Below, one piece after another: positions 49,921-52,405 of a stretch of DNA of 52,405 nt. The notes beneath the pieces were generated by a model. That model did no database searches, had not been told where the DNA came from, and was given only the letters and a program-made list of their open reading frames with translations. This stretch comes from Providencia alcalifaciens DSM 30120 (lineage in GTDB: Bacteria > Pseudomonadota > Gammaproteobacteria > Enterobacterales > Enterobacteriaceae): the NCBI RefSeq assembly GCF_000173415.1, contig NZ_ABXW01000078.1, positions 1 through 52,405 of the forward strand, written 5' to 3'. Every line of letters begins with the position of its first letter. The first letter of the stretch is position 1. A program made the translations under genes and the position numbers.

Positions 49921-50574
49921 ATGAACTTAACAAATATTTTGAACTCTCGTTATGCGACAAAAAGCTTTGATCCTAATAAAATTATCCCCGATGAAATATT
50001 GGTTCAAATAAAAGAGCTGCTCCAGTTAAGCCCTTCTAGTGTTAACGTACAACCTTGGCATTTTTTGTTAGCGAGTAGCCCCGAAGCGAAACAAAAAATT
50101 ATTAATGCTACGGCTGGGGGATATTCTTTTAATGAAGAAAAAATCCGCAATGCGTCTCATGTGATTGTGATGTGTGGAAAAAGAGAGCTGCCTGAAGATT
50201 ACTTACTTCATCTTTTAGATATTGAAGAGCAAGAGGGGCGGTATCTGAAAAGTGAATTTAAAGAGCAGAACCATATGGCTCGAACATTTTTCGTGAATTT
50301 GCATAAGAATGAGTTTCAGGATTTACCTCATTGGATAGAAAAACAAGTCTATTTAAATATGGGGGCTTTATTATTGGGTGCCGCGGTATTGGGAGTTGAT
50401 GCATTACCGATGGAAGGCATTGACTTCTCAATACTGAATGATGAGTTTGGTTTAGATGAGAAAGGACTGAATGCGGTGACGGTTGTAGCTCTTGGGTATA
50501 AAACAGATGACGATTTTAATTCGTCATTACCTAAGGCTAGGCTTCCATTGGATGAGATTGTGACTGAACTTTAA
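49921..50574 (+). CDS. nfsB: NfsB-type NAD(P)H nitroreductase
   Basis: FMN enzyme reducing nitro compounds and quinones with two electrons. It has 217 residues, the same as E. coli NfsB. FMN-site motifs RYATKSFDPNK, LSPSSVNVQPWHFLLA and the C-terminal LPKARLPL are all conserved, as is KQVYLNMGALLLGAAVLGVDALPMEGID. AGAGGA lies 5-6 bases before the ATG. Divergent from an HxlR regulator. Confidence 0.9.
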   Translation: MNLTNILNSRYATKSFDPNKIIPDEILVQIKELLQLSPSSVNVQPWHFLLASSPEAKQKIINATAGGYSFNEEKIRNASHVIVMCGKRELPEDYLLHLLDIEEQEGRYLKSEFKEQNHMARTFFVNLHKNEFQDLPHWIEKQVYLNMGALLLGAAVLGVDALPMEGIDFSILNDEFGLDEKGLNAVTVVALGYKTDDDFNSSLPKARLPLDEIVTEL

Positions 50575-50586
50575 TTCACGCCATAA

Positions 50587-50614
50587 AAAATAAGCCGCAT
50601 TTGCGGCTTATTTT
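50587..50614. terminator. Bidirectional terminator between nfsB and dctA
   Basis: 12-bp stem AAAATAAGCCGC / GCGGCTTATTTT with loop ATTT. Confidence 0.9.
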
Positions 50615-50631
50615 CGTAGGGTATAAGTAAA

Positions 50632-51975
50632 TTATTTATTATTAGCAATATCAACAGAAGTTGTAGCTTGAGCCGCTTCATCTTCAGTGATCATTGAATC
50701 TAATGATTCGTTTTTGGTTGCGAATGCATGAGCCAGTTTTTCAGTGTCTAACTCTTTTTCCCAACGAGCAACCACGATACAGGCACAAGCGTTGCCCACT
50801 AAGTTGGTCAGAGCACGACATTCAGACATAAAGCGGTCAATACCTAGAATCAGTGCCATACCCGCAACTGGAATACTTGGTACTACCATCAGCGTTGCTG
50901 CTAAGGTAATGAAACCAGCCCCCGTTACACCCGCTGCGCCTTTAGAGCTGATCATTGCAACTAACAGCAGGGAAATTTGCTGCCAGAGCGTGAGTTCAAT
51001 ATTGGTTGCTTGAGCAATAAACAGCGCCGCCATCGTCATATAGATGTTGGTGCCGTCGAGGTTAAATGAATAACCGGTAGGGATCACTAATCCAACGACG
51101 GATTTTTCGCAACCAGCGTGCTCCATTTTTCTCATTAAGCTTGGTAATGCCGCTTCAGAGGAAGAGGTACCCAGAACTAACCATAATTCATCTTTGATGT
51201 ATTTGATAAGCTCGATAATCGAGAAGCCGTTATATTTAGCCACTGCACCCAGTACGACTAGAACAAACAGCAGCGAGGTGATGTAGAACGTCATAATCAG
51301 CATCATTAAGTTACCGATAGACGAAATTCCGTATTTACCAATGGTAAATGCCATCGCACCGAATGCCCCGATAGGTGCCAGTTTCATCAACATAGCAACC
51401 ATCTTGAAAACTGGCTCAGAGAAATTCTGTAGCAGTTTAACAATTGGCTCACCGTGTTTACCCGTTGCTGCCAGCGCTAAACCAAAAATTACAGAAATAA
51501 ATAGAACTTGCAGAATATTCCCGTTAACGAGGGGGCTGATGACTGTGTCAGGGATGATATTCATGAAGAACCCAACGATGGAAGATTCGTGAGCTTTTTC
51601 TACATAACCTGCAACCTTAGCATTATCCAATGTTGCTGGGTCGATATTCAGTCCAGCGCCTGGCTGGATGATATTTGCGACGATCAAACCAATGATCAGA
51701 GCAACGGTTGAGAACGTGATGAAATACAGCATAGCTTTACCTGCCACGCTTCCGACCGCTCTCATGTTTGTCATGCCAGAAATACCCGTCACAACGGTTA
51801 AGAAGATGACTGGGGCAATGATCATTTTCACGATTTTGATAAACGCATCACCCAACGGTTTTAACGACTCTCCGATGTCTGGGAAAAAATGCCCAAGGGC
51901 AATACCAAGAGTGATGGCGACAATGACCTGCACATATAAAATTTTATATAGTGGTTGTTTTATTATGTTTCGCAT
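50632..51975 (-). CDS. dctA: C4-dicarboxylate:cation symporter DctA
   Basis: Aerobic uptake of succinate, fumarate and malate with protons or sodium. It has 447 residues (E. coli 428). Members of the DAACS family show the Ser-rich hairpin [18 protein letters not shown], the NMDGT-like [41 protein letters not shown] and [29 protein letters not shown]. The last is close to E. coli DctA, so I prefer it over GltP. The C-terminal tail (~25 residues) is longer. A possible CRP site lies upstream. Confidence 0.88.
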   Translation of the reverse strand: MRNIIKQPLYKILYVQVIVAITLGIALGHFFPDIGESLKPLGDAFIKIVKMIIAPVIFLTVVTGISGMTNMRAVGSVAGKAMLYFITFSTVALIIGLIVANIIQPGAGLNIDPATLDNAKVAGYVEKAHESSIVGFFMNIIPDTVISPLVNGNILQVLFISVIFGLALAATGKHGEPIVKLLQNFSEPVFKMVAMLMKLAPIGAFGAMAFTIGKYGISSIGNLMMLIMTFYITSLLFVLVVLGAVAKYNGFSIIELIKYIKDELWLVLGTSSSEAALPSLMRKMEHAGCEKSVVGLVIPTGYSFNLDGTNIYMTMAALFIAQATNIELTLWQQISLLLVAMISSKGAAGVTGAGFITLAATLMVVPSIPVAGMALILGIDRFMSECRALTNLVGNACACIVVARWEKELDTEKLAHAFATKNESLDSMITEDEAAQATTSVDIANNK

Positions 51976-52331
51976 AAGTTTTCTCTGTAAAAATATTGTG
52001 TTATAGCAATTATAATTATTGGTTTTTTTACAACTGAGTTGAGATGGATTGGAAAGTTGGACTAATTATTTCAGACGAAAGGGGGCTTACGTATTACTAA
52101 TCTAATCTAACTGCAATTCGCCGCAAGATTACCACTTTACTTGGTTACGTGAAAATGACTCATATCACAATTCCGATATAAAAGTTGCGTAAAGGTAAAT
52201 GGGATGTATCAAATGTTTTTTGAAAAAGTTAAAAGGAAATTTAAAGGCAAAAAGTAATTTTTAAAAGCATTAAATAAATACCGTAATAAATGTATTTACG
52301 TCATGTTTTAGATAGGGAATTGAGAAGAGAA
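51976..52331. other. dctA upstream region
   Basis: About 355 bases, AT-rich, between dctA and the tRNA. Apart from the possible CRP site I see no gene or strong repeat. Confidence 0.5.
52154..52169 (-). promoter_or_regulatory. Possible CRP site upstream of dctA
   Basis: Minus-strand TGTGATATGAGTCATT fits TGTGA-N6-TCACA with two mismatches in the second half. It lies about 180 bases before dctA. E. coli dctA is CRP-activated. Confidence 0.35.
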
Positions 52332-52405
52332 TGGCTGGGGTACCAGGATTCGAACCTGGGGATGCCAGGATCAAAACCTGGTGCCTTACCGCTTGGCGAT
52401 ACCCC
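52332..52405 (-). tRNA. glnX: tRNA-Gln (anticodon TTG), lacking its first base
   Basis: Minus strand reads GGGGTATCGCCAAGCGGTAA at the 5' side, an anticodon stem CCAGG / CCTGG around loop TTTTGAT (anticodon TTG), a T-arm GGTTCGAATCC, and a CCA end at 52334-52332. The first base, T, lies just past the window. In E. coli a tRNA-Gln/Met/Leu cluster also lies beyond ubiF, so more tRNAs may follow. The choice among Gln-TTG copies, and so the symbol, is nominal. Confidence 0.9.

Overview
The window is AT-rich enterobacterial chromosome. Protein sequences and gene neighbourhoods point to the family Morganellaceae, most likely Providencia. Nearly every gene has a close Escherichia coli counterpart, but E. 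coli blocks that lie far apart are joined here, and some E. coli neighbours are missing (proVWX and ygaZH between nrdF and emrR; cobC between nadD and rsfS). The species call is inference from gene content. I see no insertion sequence, prophage or CRISPR array.

Layout: (1) 1-7000: yfiM and pssA (phospholipid synthesis), pat/yfiQ (protein acetyltransferase), tapT/yfiP and yfiF (RNA modification). (2) 7000-12350: emrRAB multidrug efflux with its MarR-type regulator, a 658-base gene-free stretch holding a possible small RNA, and a ygaY-like MFS exporter. (3) 12480-16270: nrdHIEF, the class Ib ribonucleotide reductase, behind paired NrdR boxes and a perfect Fur dyad. (4) 16560-31340: a DNA-alkyl methyltransferase, cspE, lipA, lipB, ybeD, then the cell-elongation cluster dacA-rlpA-rodA-mrdA-rlmH-rsfS, then nadD-holA-lptE-leuS. 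(5) 31800-35000: gltIJKL glutamate/aspartate ABC transporter. (6) 35500-39300: scsABCD copper-tolerance and disulfide-exchange operon. (7) 39368-42195: a Nudix-type regulator divergent from an SPFH protein and an NAD-kinase-like protein. (8) 42260-49360: lnt-corC-ybeY-ybeZ-miaB and divergent ubiF. (9) 49437-52405: HxlR regulator/nfsB pair, dctA, and a tRNA-Gln cut by the window edge.

The least explained unit is the Nudix-regulator/SPFH/NAD-kinase-like cluster (39368-42195). The regulator has a degenerate Nudix box, as expected for a ligand sensor. The divergent promoter carries four related sites of the form GTGTC-N5-GACAC, one of them between the likely -35 and -10. The SPFH protein has no membrane segment and is followed directly by a protein that keeps some, but not all, NAD-kinase signatures. 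This looks like a locally controlled module linked to NAD or ADP-ribose.

Three genes carry single-base homopolymer anomalies: nrdH (A6 where A7 would restore the frame), gltJ (T6 where T5 would) and the scsB/scsC junction (A7 where A6 would create an ATGA stop/start overlap). Together they suggest base-calling errors. The nrdH case is also a textbook -1 slippery heptamer, A AAA AAC, directly before a stop and ahead of a small hairpin, so it deserves a direct test. Other non-coding structure includes a terminator-like hairpin right after emrR, a structured leuS leader, a SroC-like position between gltI and gltJ, a C/A-rich GcvB-type target in the gltI leader, and an unusual set of interleaved inverted repeats between ybeY and corC.
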